Below, in pieces: positions 39,404 to 47,361 of a stretch of DNA of 64,000 nucleotides. The position numbers and the translations under genes are program-made. Under the pieces are notes generated by a model that did not search any database, was not told the origin of the DNA, and worked only from the letters and a program-made list of their open reading frames with translations. Source of the DNA: a virus; IMG/VR virus record IMGVR_UViG_3300032675_000001, positions 248,001 to 312,000 of that record, one strand, 5' to 3'. Numbering within the stretch: the stretch's first letter is position 1; each line of letters opens with the position of its first letter.

Positions 39404-39778
39404 CTATATATTATAGTTCTTTGAGCTTGGGCCGGGACTAGGATCACGGGTGTTCTTCTTGGCCCAACTCAGATATGCATCGGCATCTTCGAGGGTATGA
39501 AAAATGTAATGATCATTATAATGTGCCCCGATGTTGAAATCTGTAAGATGCAAATAAGTCTCCAGAATATCACCACCATATGTTGATTGATAATCATAAT
39601 GAATAACACGGGAACCATTGGCAATCGTATGTAGATTGCGAACATTCTGCATTTCGTGCATGGAACTTTGTTTGCCGAGACCATGAACCGCATACAAAGT
39701 TTGTCCCATCAAACCAAAGAGCAGCGGCTTTTCGCTCTCAATGGCACCATATGGATACTGGTGTGGCATATTAATCAT
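39404..39778 (-). CDS. Unknown protein
   Basis: 124 residues from ATG 39778 (or 39769). HQYPYGAIESEKPLLFGL, then IHYDYQSTYGGDILETYLHL and FHTLEDADAYLSWAKK. The final motif resembles a short C-terminal helix as in the signature family, followed by a Pro/Ser tail. Not recognised. Confidence 0.6.
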   Translation of the reverse strand: MINMPHQYPYGAIESEKPLLFGLMGQTLYAVHGLGKQSSMHEMQNVRNLHTIANGSRVIHYDYQSTYGGDILETYLHLTDFNIGAHYNDHYIFHTLEDADAYLSWAKKNTRDPSPGPSSKNYNI

Positions 39779-40067
39779 CGCACTCAGTTTTGGTTTGATA
39801 AACAACCATATCCTTGAAATCATAGTTCCAAGGATACGACTTGTCAAGATTGTTAAAACTTGCGTCAGTGTCAGGATATTTCAGCATAGACTTACAATCC
39901 GCATCGGATGCATGGCTAATGTTGTTCTTGCCCACGCGATCTACCTCATCACGAAGATAAGTGGTAAAACTGGATTCTTGATGTATCCGAGCCATAAACC
40001 AAGTGTTTTCAGCAACCATAAGAATGAAACAGGTTGCCAAAATGCAAAGAAAGGATTTAGTAGTCAT
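39771..40067 (-). CDS. Small secreted or membrane-anchored protein
   Basis: 98 residues from ATG 40067. N-terminal hydrophobic helix (LCILATCFILMVAENTWF), then a polar part with two Cys. Overlaps both neighbours. Confidence 0.6.
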   Translation of the reverse strand: MTTKSFLCILATCFILMVAENTWFMARIHQESSFTTYLRDEVDRVGKNNISHASDADCKSMLKYPDTDASFNNLDKSYPWNYDFKDMVVYQTKTECDD

Positions 40068-40227
40068 GGCGATCCCTGATAGACAACGTGATGAATGAGG
40101 CCCCAAATGCAATCATCGGGGCGGCGATATCTGCACGGTCAAATACTCCCTTAAAATAGTCAGGAATGTAAAAGCCGATTCCACAGAGCAGTGCAATACC
40201 AAGTGCAAACAGGATACGAGACAACAT
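40057..40227 (-). CDS. Tiny membrane protein
   Basis: 56 residues, two membrane helices (ILFALGIALLCGIGFYI and APMIAFGASFITLSI). TAAGGAGAG RBS. Overlaps the next gene by 11 bases. Confidence 0.6.
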   Translation of the reverse strand: MLSRILFALGIALLCGIGFYIPDYFKGVFDRADIAAPMIAFGASFITLSIRDRHDY

Positions 40228-40238
40228 TTTAACTCTCC

Positions 40239-40457
40239 TTAAATTCCGAATTCAGCGGCATAATCGTCATCAATTTCAATTCCGGCATAACCATTTGCTG
40301 GTCCCCGTTCACGCAAAAGTTGACGAACCTGATCAGCAGTGCAAGTAAATTCGTCAAGATGCCAATGATTCCCCCACTTTGTTCCACGACTAGTGATTCG
40401 GGTGCCATTGATGAATACTGCACGTTTGCTAGACACAAACACATTGAGAAGTTCCAT
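40239..40457 (-). CDS. Small protein, unknown
   Basis: 72 residues (MELLNVFVSSKRAVFING onward, WHLDEFTCTADQVRQLL, ending AAEFGI). Mixed alpha/beta. Not recognised. Confidence 0.6.
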   Translation of the reverse strand: MELLNVFVSSKRAVFINGTRITSRGTKWGNHWHLDEFTCTADQVRQLLRERGPANGYAGIEIDDDYAAEFGI

Positions 40458-40468
40458 ATTACTTTCCT

Positions 40469-40636
40469 TTAAAGTTGTACGCAGTTAATCAATGTAGCAA
40501 CTGCGGTAAGTACGGCAGCAAACCCATTGGTAACGAGTACGAGTGGAAACTTGCGACAGTAATATACCATAGCCGCAATATTCGCTACGCAAAGCGACCC
40601 GCAGAAAATGGCAAAAAATAGATGAAGATAATGCAT
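40469..40636 (-). CDS. Tiny membrane protein
   Basis: 55 residues with two membrane helices (LFFAIFCGSLCVANIAAMV, then FAAVLTAVATLINCV). TGATATG overlap with the upstream micro-gene. Confidence 0.6.
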   Translation of the reverse strand: MHYLHLFFAIFCGSLCVANIAAMVYYCRKFPLVLVTNGFAAVLTAVATLINCVQL

Positions 40637-40637
40637 A

Positions 40638-40709
40638 TCACTTCAACATATTAAGAATAGTACCGAGTGCGAAGCAGGCACTCCCTGCAAGATAAAGCCA
40701 GTTGCTCAT
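40638..40709 (-). CDS. Micro-protein, one membrane helix
   Basis: 23 residues: MSNWLYLAGSACFALGTIL then NMLK. Stop and start overlap its neighbours, which supports translation. Confidence 0.5.
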   Translation of the reverse strand: MSNWLYLAGSACFALGTILNMLK

Positions 40710-40710
40710 A

Positions 40711-40914
40711 TTATTCCCAATCTTTGAAATCATCGTTTTCATCATAACCAGCCTTGTATGCTGCGATTTCCTCAGGAGTCATCCGATCCTTTTCCACAAG
40801 TTCGCTGCTATAGGTAGCACCGATATAATAGTGGGGATTAAACTGGCGACGATAATAACTATCAGCCGCCCCGCGATCATAAGGACCACCGTGACGCTTA
40901 TCATACTTGGGCAT
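40711..40914 (-). CDS. Conserved small phage protein (KYD..HGGPYDRG)
   Basis: 67 residues from ATG 40914 with AAGGAG RBS. KYDKRHGGPYDRGAADSYY, then PHYYIGATYSSELVEK and TPEEIAAYKAGYDEND, a very common phage pattern. An upstream in-frame extension to 41157 crosses this gene's promoter (40946) and is a remnant. Confidence 0.75.
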   Translation of the reverse strand: MPKYDKRHGGPYDRGAADSYYRRQFNPHYYIGATYSSELVEKDRMTPEEIAAYKAGYDENDDFKDWE

Positions 40915-41157
40915 TTGAAAACTCCTTCGTTTGATTTGATGTCTTGTCTTAGCAAGGTAGGTATACGATGTCAACACAAAAATCAATGAGTCAGCAAATA
41001 ATATGTCAGCATCAGGACGATACTGTTGATAACCTACTATCTGTCCACTCAGATTATAAAGAAAAAAGGTCGCCACTCGCTCAACTTCATCTATCATGGG
41101 ACGATGAAGATTGAGGTCATCATGACGACCTTTAAGATGTTCAGCTATCGTGTACAT
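40915..41157 (-). pseudogene. 5' remnant of another phage gene, in frame with the next gene
   Basis: 81 codons from ATG 41157 are open and fused in frame to 40914. The start (TIAEHLKGRHDDLNLHRPMI, FFLYNLSGQIVGYQQYRPDA) matches the beginning of a larger conserved phage protein (fLYN.sG.ivGYQ.Y.P). The sequence then breaks off into promoter DNA. Promoter at 41164 is intact. Confidence 0.6.
40946..40974 (-). promoter_or_regulatory. Sigma-70-type promoter inside an open frame
   Basis: TTGACA (40969-40974), 17-nt spacer, TAAGAC (40946-40951). Confidence 0.65.
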
Positions 41158-41163
41158 GAGCCA

Positions 41164-41192
41164 ACATTACTACATTGAAGTAGCAATGTCAA
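41164..41192 (-). promoter_or_regulatory. Sigma-70-type promoter (minus)
   Basis: TTGACA (41187-41192), 17-nt spacer, TAATGT (41164-41169). Confidence 0.7.
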
Positions 41193-41195
41193 CTA

Positions 41196-41816
41196 TCAAG
41201 GCCGCTTTGCTACGATTTTATCTGCAAGACCGTATTCTACGGCTTCGGAAGCAGACAGGAACGTATCAAACTTCATAGTTTCAAACAGTTCCTCATAGGT
41301 CTTGCCAGCAGTGTTATGCTCAACATACAACTGAGTCAGGCGCTCATTGATCTTCTTGGATTCTTCCAAGTGCCGCCGAGCATCTTCAAATTCAAGTTCC
41401 TGAACATGAACAGAGCCGCTTGTACCACGAGTACCAGAACTGACACGATGAATCATGGTGCGAGATTGTGGAAGAACAATGCGCTTGCCGGGTGATCCTG
41501 CCATAGCAAGAAACGAACCCATAGAACATGCCTGACCCATAACGATTGTGGAAACGTCAGGCTTAATGAAGTTCATTGTATCATAGATTGCAAGTCCAGC
41601 AGTTACCGAACCGCCCGGCGAGTTGATATAAAGCGAAATATCAGCATCAGGGTCTTCTGACTCAAGGAAGAGCAACTGCGCAACGATAAGATTTGCCATC
41701 TGGTCATGAACTTGACCTTCAAGAAGAATCACACGATCCCTGAGCAAGCGAGAGTAGATGTCATACGACCGCTCACCGCGAGAGGTCTGTTCAATAACGA
41801 TAGGTACGAGACTCAT
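41196..41816 (-). CDS. clpP: ATP-dependent Clp protease proteolytic subunit
   Basis: 206 residues and closely bacterial: [48 protein letters not shown] (Ser98), TMIHRVSSG (His123) and [18 protein letters not shown] (Asp184), so the triad is complete. The segment between His and Asp is about 12 residues longer than in E. coli, in the handle helix that controls ring stacking. Forms the protease chamber fed by ClpX. A GATTTCACCC/GGGATGAAAT inverted repeat lies in its leader. Confidence 0.93.
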   Translation of the reverse strand: MSLVPIVIEQTSRGERSYDIYSRLLRDRVILLEGQVHDQMANLIVAQLLFLESEDPDADISLYINSPGGSVTAGLAIYDTMNFIKPDVSTIVMGQACSMGSFLAMAGSPGKRIVLPQSRTMIHRVSSGTRGTSGSVHVQELEFEDARRHLEESKKINERLTQLYVEHNTAGKTYEELFETMKFDTFLSASEAVEYGLADKIVAKRP

Positions 41817-41840
41817 TTAAAATCCTTTTGTTGAGTGAGG

Positions 41841-41869
41841 ATTTCACCCTACATCATATAGGGATGAAA
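41841..41869 (-). promoter_or_regulatory. Inverted repeat in the clpP leader
   Basis: ATTTCACCCT pairs with AGGGATGAAAT around ATGATGT. It may be a hairpin or an operator; a poor promoter (TTGCAT-17-TAGGGT) overlaps it. Confidence 0.4.
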
Positions 41870-41921
41870 TGCAAGAGATTTTGTGACCGATTATAGATTT
41901 ATTGTTTGCGTAATATGGAGC

Positions 41922-41929
41922 CATAAATA
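41922..41929 (+). promoter_or_regulatory. Late promoter CATAAATA
   Basis: Thirty-four bases before ATG 41964, with a TAGGAGAC RBS between. Reads the two plus-strand genes of the Clp region. Confidence 0.65.
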
Positions 41930-41963
41930 GTTATGGGAAATCCAAACCCTATAGGAGACTCAT

Positions 41964-42311
41964 ATGGAAATCGTAATCATTGCGGCATTAGCCATTTTGG
42001 GATATGTCGTTTACAGAAGCCTTGATAATAAAGAAAGCCCAATCAAGGTTGTAGAAGCAAAGGTAGAAGTTGCTGCTACAGAAGTTGAAAAGGTAGCAGA
42101 AACTGTTGTTGAAGTTGCTACTGAAACTACTGAGGTTGCTGCAAAGGCTGCTACTAAGACAACCAAGTCAGTTGCCAAGAAAGCAGAAAATGCAGCTAAG
42201 TCTACTGCTAAGAAGGCAGAAAAAGTAGTTGAAGACGTAGCCAAGGACGTTGAAGCACCTGTTAAAAAGCCACGTGCACCGCGCAAGCCAAAGTTGAACG
42301 TAGCAAAATAA
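41964..42311 (+). CDS. Membrane-anchored Ala/Lys-rich (histone H1-like) protein
   Basis: 115 residues. One N-terminal membrane helix (IVIIAALAILGYVVY), then repeats of the type VAxEVEKVAETV and basic SVAKKAENAAKSTAKKAEKV, ending in a Pro/Arg/Lys tail. The C-terminal 50 residues resemble H1-like DNA-binding tails. It could tether DNA or acidic partners to the membrane. Late. Confidence 0.7.
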   Translation: MEIVIIAALAILGYVVYRSLDNKESPIKVVEAKVEVAATEVEKVAETVVEVATETTEVAAKAATKTTKSVAKKAENAAKSTAKKAEKVVEDVAKDVEAPVKKPRAPRKPKLNVAK

Positions 42312-42315
42312 TCTA

Positions 42316-43017
42316 ATGCAAACTGAAGTGGGTTTTGATTTAATCAGTGATCTTTTTCTCTCACCGGAAGACAGTTTCAACTGGGAGAATAAGGCTACAA
42401 GTCTGTATTGTATCGTAGCAGGGAATATCAGTTCTGATCTAAGAACGGTCATTCACACCTTAGCACATCTTGGTAGGCAATATCAAGAAGTGTTCTATAT
42501 TCCGGGATACTTAGAATATGAAACAGCAGACAGTGTAGTTGTGAGAACTGAACAACTCAAAACCATTTCAGCAAGCATAAAAAATGTATGCATGTTATAT
42601 CAAAATGTTGCAACCATTGACGGAGTTGCCGTTGTAGGTGTGAATGGGTGGAGCAATGTTGGTGATACTTTTACTGTAGAAAATGTATTTGAAACTGCAG
42701 CCAGACATGAAGACTTTGAATATCTATATAAGGCATTAGGAAGACTTCAGAGACACTTGGACATCAGAAAGATCGTTGTAGTATCAAGTGCAGTCCCACA
42801 TTATTCATTATATTTTGGGGAAAAACCAATCATAACGGACGATCAAGTGCCATTATGTGCAACCTTAGCTAATGATACTGAGCATAAGGTTGCACATTGG
42901 GCATTTGGAACTTATGAAAAGAATGTTGATACAATCGTAGAAGATATCAACTACATTAATAATCCATATCTACATCAAACGCCATATTGGCCAAAACGAA
43001 TCACTGTATCAGTTTGA
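42316..43017 (+). CDS. Degenerate calcineurin-like phosphoesterase
   Basis: 233 residues, collinear with the active enzyme at 27798, but every metal-binding block is altered: ISDLFLS (for SDLHL), VAGNIS (for SGD), IPGYLEYE (for SGNHEFY), VVSSAVPHYS (for VVGHMAPS) and FGTY (for THGHMH). The fold is probably kept while catalysis is lost, so it may be a binding or regulatory pseudo-enzyme. Four bases after the H1-like gene in the same late unit. Confidence 0.7.
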   Translation: MQTEVGFDLISDLFLSPEDSFNWENKATSLYCIVAGNISSDLRTVIHTLAHLGRQYQEVFYIPGYLEYETADSVVVRTEQLKTISASIKNVCMLYQNVATIDGVAVVGVNGWSNVGDTFTVENVFETAARHEDFEYLYKALGRLQRHLDIRKIVVVSSAVPHYSLYFGEKPIITDDQVPLCATLANDTEHKVAHWAFGTYEKNVDTIVEDINYINNPYLHQTPYWPKRITVSV

Positions 43018-43317
43018 TTCGGCTTCTACCTTGACCTGCAATGGGTAGTTGTGTGCTCGTGCATCAAGTGTAACTTCAATGCCTTTTTGTTCAGCCACCT
43101 CATAAGGAAGAACAGCAACCACGGCGCTTCCCTTTTCATGAACATCAACCGTGATCTGCGTAGCAGTATCAGGATTGTAGTTAAAATACTCAATCAGTGA
43201 GTTAACCACGAATTCCATGGAAGTATGATCATCATTCATATAGATGACCTTGAACAAAGGTGGTTCCTTCAATGCGAGATTTGGCTTAATCTTACTGGTT
43301 GGTTCTGCATTCGGCAT
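43009..43317 (-). CDS. clpS: ClpS adaptor
   Basis: 102 residues from ATG 43317. PPLFKVIYMNDDHTSMEFVV, then SLIEYFNYNPDTATQITVDV-HEKGSAVV and LPYEVAEQKGI, the ClpS fold with NDD..T..EFV and VH.KG, which bind N-degron substrates. ClpS normally serves ClpA or ClpC; only ClpX is encoded here. Late promoter TATAAATA and a 9-bp hairpin precede it. Confidence 0.9.
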   Translation of the reverse strand: MPNAEPTSKIKPNLALKEPPLFKVIYMNDDHTSMEFVVNSLIEYFNYNPDTATQITVDVHEKGSAVVAVLPYEVAEQKGIEVTLDARAHNYPLQVKVEAESN

Positions 43318-43338
43318 TGTATTAATCCTTGTTATGAT

Positions 43339-43364
43339 GCTTGCGGGCACCATTACCCGCAAGC
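43339..43364 (-). promoter_or_regulatory. 9-bp hairpin in the clpS leader
   Basis: GCTTGCGGG/CCCGCAAGC around TAATGGTG, between the late promoter and RBS. No T run, so a leader structure rather than a terminator. Confidence 0.5.
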
Positions 43365-43371
43365 ACAATAT

Positions 43372-43379
43372 TATTTATA
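43372..43379 (-). promoter_or_regulatory. Perfect T4 late promoter TATAAATA
   Basis: Exact T4 consensus, right after the hsp20 stop, 55 bases before clpS. Confidence 0.8.
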
Positions 43380-43832
43380 TCACTTCTTGTATGTGATTGC
43401 AATGGTTTTTGGCTTCTGTTCCTCAGGAACTTTTCTTTCAAGTTCAATTCTGAGAATGCCGTTTTTCGCGTGTGCCTTTGTCACTTCTACGTGATCAGCA
43501 AGCGTGAAGGTGCGAGTAAAGCTACGAGCCGAAATACCACGGTGCAAATACTCAATCTCCTTATCAAGTTCGTCCAGAGATTGGGTTTGTTCACCCTTGA
43601 TTGTGAGAAGACTCTTCTCCAATGTGATGTGAACATCACCTTCGTTAAACCCAGCAACAGCAAGTTCGATGGTGAAGTTATCATCATCGCGCTTTATGAT
43701 ATTGTAGGGAGGGTAGTTTGTTGCTTGTTGTGCAGTGTTTCGCATGATATCGTCAAATACTGAGTCAAATCCTACTGCGAACTTATGAATAGACGGAATG
43801 TCTAGGGCACGAAGGGTTAGTTGATTAGTCAT
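43380..43832 (-). CDS. Small heat-shock protein (Hsp20/IbpA type)
   Basis: 150 residues with an alpha-crystallin domain: YPPYNIIKRDDDNFTIELAV, LEKSLLTIKGEQ, RGISARSFTRTFTLADHVEV and AKNGILRIELERKVPEEQKP. This is the IbpA/B pattern. Binds unfolded proteins for refolding or proteolysis. Own late promoter (43890) with a TTGTAGA/TCTACAA leader hairpin and AAAGGAGA RBS. Confidence 0.92.
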   Translation of the reverse strand: MTNQLTLRALDIPSIHKFAVGFDSVFDDIMRNTAQQATNYPPYNIIKRDDDNFTIELAVAGFNEGDVHITLEKSLLTIKGEQTQSLDELDKEIEYLHRGISARSFTRTFTLADHVEVTKAHAKNGILRIELERKVPEEQKPKTIAITYKK

Positions 43833-43889
43833 GTTTTTATCTCCTTTTAAGCAAGACTATATTGTAGACCCATTAGGCATCTACAACAT

Positions 43890-43897
43890 TATTTATC
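43890..43897 (-). promoter_or_regulatory. Late promoter GATAAATA of hsp20
   Basis: Between clpX and hsp20, 57 bases before the start, followed by the hairpin TTGTAGA/TCTACAA (43861-43885). Confidence 0.7.
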
Positions 43898-43931
43898 ATA
43901 CACTATTTCGCAAAAAAGTAAAGTTTTTTGG

Positions 43932-45128
43932 TCAAATAAGTGCTTTTGGTGATTCAATCAAATCGGTATCAATGACCAGTTCCACAATGTCGTTTTCCTT
44001 ATACTTACGAATATGGAACATGTGAGGCATAAGAACACGTTCAATCTCAGTATGAAGTCCACGTGCGCCAGTTTTAAGGTCAATGCAGTTTTGTGCAATT
44101 TTGTGAATGGCCTCATCAGTGAATGTTAATGTAATGCCATCAAGTTCAAAAAGATACTTATATTGATCAATAAAACTGTTCTTAATGTTGAGCAAGACAT
44201 CTACCAACTGTTCAAGAGTTAGTTCTTCAAGGGTGATGGTGGTAGTAAAACGTCCAATAAACTCTGGAATCATGCCAAAGCGAGTAAGGTCATCTGGTGT
44301 AACCAACTTCAAGTTGGCTGGTTCATTCTTGGAACGAATGTCTGATCCAAATCCAATAGAACTACTATTCGTTCGGTTCTTGATAATACTATCAAGACCG
44401 ACAAATGCACCACCAGCGATGAACAAAATGTTCTTGGTGTCAACCTCAATGTTTTCTCCCTGTGGATGCTTGCGCTTTCCAACTGGACTTACACGGATTT
44501 TAGCACCTTCTACGATCTTGAGTAGTGCTTGTTGAACACCTTCGCCGGATACGTCACGAGTAATGCTTGCGCTCTCGCTCTTGCGAGAAATCTTATCAAT
44601 CTCGTCAATGAATACGATTCCACGTTCAGTCAAAGAAACATCATTGTCTGCATTGGCAAGTAGCATCGCAATCATGGATTCAACGTCTTCGCCAACATAT
44701 CCTGCTTCTGTAAGATTAGTAGCATCTGCAATCACAAACGGGACATTGAGATATTTTGCAACAGTTTTAGCGAGTAGCGTTTTACCGGAACCGGTTGGTC
44801 CAACAAAAAGAACATTGCCCTTCTGAATCTCCAAATCTTTTGGCGGATTGTTAATACGTTTGTAGTGATTTGAGATAGCAACAGCAAGAACTTCCTTAGC
44901 GGAGTCCTGTCCAATAACATGTTGATCAAGATATTCTTTGATGGAATATGCATCAAAGTTGATATCGTCTATCTTTTTAGATTCTGGATTATGTTCTTTA
45001 TCAATAAGTTCATTGCACAGGTCAATACAAATACTGCAAATCGCAACATCTTCGCCTACGATCAGTTTAGTGACTTGATCCTTATGTTTACCGCAAAAAG
45101 AACAGTGGTGTAGTTTTTTATCAGACAT
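43932..45128 (-). CDS. clpX: ATP-dependent Clp protease ATPase subunit
   Basis: 398 residues, complete ClpX: zinc-binding domain (Cys 9, 12, 31, 34), Walker A GPTGSGKT (110-117), pore loop GYVG (143-146), Walker B IVFIDEID, RKH loop (219-221), ClpP-docking IGF loop (258-260), sensor and GARGLH. So it can unfold substrates and dock ClpP. It starts 5 bases after the upstream membrane-protein gene, so it may be coupled to it. Partner ClpP at 41196. Confidence 0.95.
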   Translation of the reverse strand: MSDKKLHHCSFCGKHKDQVTKLIVGEDVAICSICIDLCNELIDKEHNPESKKIDDINFDAYSIKEYLDQHVIGQDSAKEVLAVAISNHYKRINNPPKDLEIQKGNVLFVGPTGSGKTLLAKTVAKYLNVPFVIADATNLTEAGYVGEDVESMIAMLLANADNDVSLTERGIVFIDEIDKISRKSESASITRDVSGEGVQQALLKIVEGAKIRVSPVGKRKHPQGENIEVDTKNILFIAGGAFVGLDSIIKNRTNSSSIGFGSDIRSKNEPANLKLVTPDDLTRFGMIPEFIGRFTTTITLEELTLEQLVDVLLNIKNSFIDQYKYLFELDGITLTFTDEAIHKIAQNCIDLKTGARGLHTEIERVLMPHMFHIRKYKENDIVELVIDTDLIESPKALI

Positions 45129-45133
45129 ATATA

Positions 45134-46675
45134 TTAGTTATCCGTGTTAGTAGTGCGGCGGAGATATTCTTCTATTTGTAGGCGTTCATTTTCGGACAAA
45201 AGCTCAACATCATACTCTCCTGATTCTATCTTAGCTACCAAGTGTCTAAGATACTCTTCATCATAAAGATAGGAATCAGATAGTTCTTTGTTTATCTCAA
45301 TCCAACGAATGCCATCAAACTTATAGACCCTATTTGGTAAAATGTCAACCCTTACAAAGACATCACCTTTGGCAGCAAACTGTGGAAAAGTTGAACCAAA
45401 TCCGGGGCCATTTTTATCATCATCGGGAGTAGCAAGTAAGCGATGTCTCATTCCCAAGAATGCAGACTTATGCATTTGCTTCCCATCAACTTCAACATAT
45501 CCATGTTCCAATTCATGGACAGTTACGCCCTCGGTTTGAATTTCTACTGGTTCAGGCTCTGGGACAGGTTCTGCTTCATGCTGTTCCAGTTCTTCCACAG
45601 ATTCACCTGTGTTGGTAATATGTGCTTCTGGTAGTTCTTCTCCCACCATATCATCTGATTTAGCATCAACTGTTGGTATAGTTTCAGCATCTACTATAAC
45701 CTCCTCAGTATTATTTACTTCTTCTGCTGCTTTTGCGGCTCGTTGCGCGGCAATATCTCCTGCTACATGAAGATCAATTGGACCATCGCCCCATAGGTCA
45801 ATTGTTGGATCAACTTTTCCTTTGGTTTCAAAGAACTTTTCCTTGAAATCATCATCTTCTGGTAGAACACTAAGTTCTTCTTTTTCTTTGCGTAGGTCTT
45901 CTTCAAGCCATTCGTAACTGCTCTGTGCAGCTAGTACGAGTGTCAACGCTAGAGGATCAAAGACAAACACGATAACAATGATTACCCAACGAACAGCACG
46001 TTCAAGGAGGTTGTTGTCTGGATTGTCACCATAGATTAGTGCGGCGATATATTTAATAGGACCTACTTCTGCTTCAACCTTACGCACTTGGGCACGAATA
46101 GGAGCAGCTTGATCGTTTAACGTAGAAATAGTAGCCTGATTGTCTTCTATTTCCTTGTTAAGTCTAGCACGTTCTTTTGTTTGTGATTTACGAATGTTAG
46201 TGGATTGTTGTGCACCCTTAACATCAGTAGAACGCCCCATAACCTGATCAACGGCAGCATCCATTTGTTGCAATGCCTTACGATCAGCATCAATGTTATC
46301 TTTTGCAGTTTGAATCTTCTGATCATAAACTGCGATCTTGGCTTGAACATCCCCGCTTACAAGTGATTGATCACTGTGTGCTTTACTGAGGAATCCAAAA
46401 ATACCCATACTTGTCAAGAACGCAAGCATGATTACAGCGGGAACAAGATACAGTTTCAGTTTCCATCCGGCACGGTTCCAGTAACGGTGCAGCCAGACAG
46501 TTGTTACCACCTTTGCAAATTCAAGTGAGCCGCCCATAATCATAATTGGAACAACTGCAGCAGCAAAAATTGCTGTCAATCCCAATACAGAATACCAAGC
46601 AGCAATACTACTAAGAGTAAGTGCAACAAGAAGCGTTAATGTAGCAAAACTAAATACTTTTCTTAAAAAAATCAT
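45134..46675 (-). CDS. Large membrane protein, coiled coil and acidic linker
   Basis: 513 residues. Three N-terminal membrane helices (about 8-28, 33-55, 76-98), a long coiled coil (about 105-215), a fourth helix (IVIVFVFDPLALTLVLA, about 235-255), an acidic linker and a C-terminal module (KSAFLGMRHRLLATPDDD, FAAKGDVFVRVDILPNRVY). Conserved in T4-like and marine myophages as far as I recall; unknown role. First gene of the clpX unit. CTAAATA lies four bases before its ATG. Confidence 0.75.
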   Translation of the reverse strand: MIFLRKVFSFATLTLLVALTLSSIAAWYSVLGLTAIFAAAVVPIMIMGGSLEFAKVVTTVWLHRYWNRAGWKLKLYLVPAVIMLAFLTSMGIFGFLSKAHSDQSLVSGDVQAKIAVYDQKIQTAKDNIDADRKALQQMDAAVDQVMGRSTDVKGAQQSTNIRKSQTKERARLNKEIEDNQATISTLNDQAAPIRAQVRKVEAEVGPIKYIAALIYGDNPDNNLLERAVRWVIIVIVFVFDPLALTLVLAAQSSYEWLEEDLRKEKEELSVLPEDDDFKEKFFETKGKVDPTIDLWGDGPIDLHVAGDIAAQRAAKAAEEVNNTEEVIVDAETIPTVDAKSDDMVGEELPEAHITNTGESVEELEQHEAEPVPEPEPVEIQTEGVTVHELEHGYVEVDGKQMHKSAFLGMRHRLLATPDDDKNGPGFGSTFPQFAAKGDVFVRVDILPNRVYKFDGIRWIEINKELSDSYLYDEEYLRHLVAKIESGEYDVELLSENERLQIEEYLRRTTNTDN

Positions 46676-46679
46676 CTAC

Positions 46680-46687
46680 TATTTAGC
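46680..46687 (-). promoter_or_regulatory. Possible late promoter CTAAATA abutting a start
   Basis: GCTAAATA, then GTAG, then ATG 46675: the same four-base spacing as at 687, 22094, 53196 and 56484. Confidence 0.5.
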
Positions 46688-46922
46688 CAATTTGATCACG
46701 ATCAAACAAGTGACCATAAGAAGTGCTGAACTCTTCTAATGTGAGTAAGAGTTTACGAGGAATTCCGGGACCTTGAGTGATATGAAAAGTTACCCAAGGA
46801 CCAGTTTCTCGCCTCTTAATTTGAATGACTTCAATCTTGTCGCCATCTTCAAACACACGAGACTTACCGACTAACCACATGTAGTCTTGCATTTTTAGAC
46901 CGTCATCATCGTCTTCGGTCAC
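46683..46922 (-). CDS. Small protein, unknown
   Basis: 79 residues, acidic start (MTEDDDDGLKMQDYM), then FEDGDKIEVIQIKRRETGPW. Small beta fold likely. Coupled to the upstream gene by overlap. Not recognised. Confidence 0.6.
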   Translation of the reverse strand: MTEDDDDGLKMQDYMWLVGKSRVFEDGDKIEVIQIKRRETGPWVTFHITQGPGIPRKLLLTLEEFSTSYGHLFDRDQIG

Positions 46923-47125
46923 TGATCAGAATTCCCGATAACAATGCATTCCATCATACGAGTTACCGTAACGAACTCATCTCTTTCTGCACATTCTACG
47001 CAAACTTCTTCGTGGTTAATACCGACTGGAAGAGTAGTTGTGATTAATCCACAGGTATAGCAACGATTGTAATCAGTATCATCACCGGTTAGCCGTGCAT
47101 CACCACCAAACATAGCATTCATCAT
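46919..47125 (-). CDS. Small zinc-ribbon protein
   Basis: 68 residues; CYTCGLITTTLPVG and VCVECAERDEF give a CxxC-CxxC ribbon. May bind nucleic acid or protein. Coupled. Confidence 0.6.
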   Translation of the reverse strand: MMNAMFGGDARLTGDDTDYNRCYTCGLITTTLPVGINHEEVCVECAERDEFVTVTRMMECIVIGNSDQ

Positions 47126-47361
47126 TAGTTTTCATCCCGTATTTTACGAACCGCGTTGCGAAAATAGGCAACATATTGAACGTATCTATAAATTCTGTTT
47201 CTATCAGATGCACATCTGCATCCACCGTTAGTATGCATACCTTTTGGTTTGTGAATCACGCAGTTTCCGTCAGAGCATCCACCTAGTGCTTCTGCATTTT
47301 TTTCAAGCCACTTGAACATTTCCAAGATTTGTTCTTCTTTGGAAGGTATACTGTTATCCAT
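47125..47361 (-). CDS. Small Cys-rich protein
   Basis: 78 residues from ATG 47361; upstream in-frame codons belong to the zinc-finger gene that overlaps. LEMFKWLEKNAEALGGCSDG, then CVIHKPKGMHTNGGCRC, a Cys cluster seen in several phages. Unknown role. Confidence 0.65.
   Translation of the reverse strand: MDNSIPSKEEQILEMFKWLEKNAEALGGCSDGNCVIHKPKGMHTNGGCRCASDRNRIYRYVQYVAYFRNAVRKIRDEN

Noticed and set aside
41841-41874. Heat-shock (sigma-32 or CIRCE) promoter for clpP
   Set aside because: The inverted repeat does not match CIRCE, and spacing does not match sigma-32 boxes.
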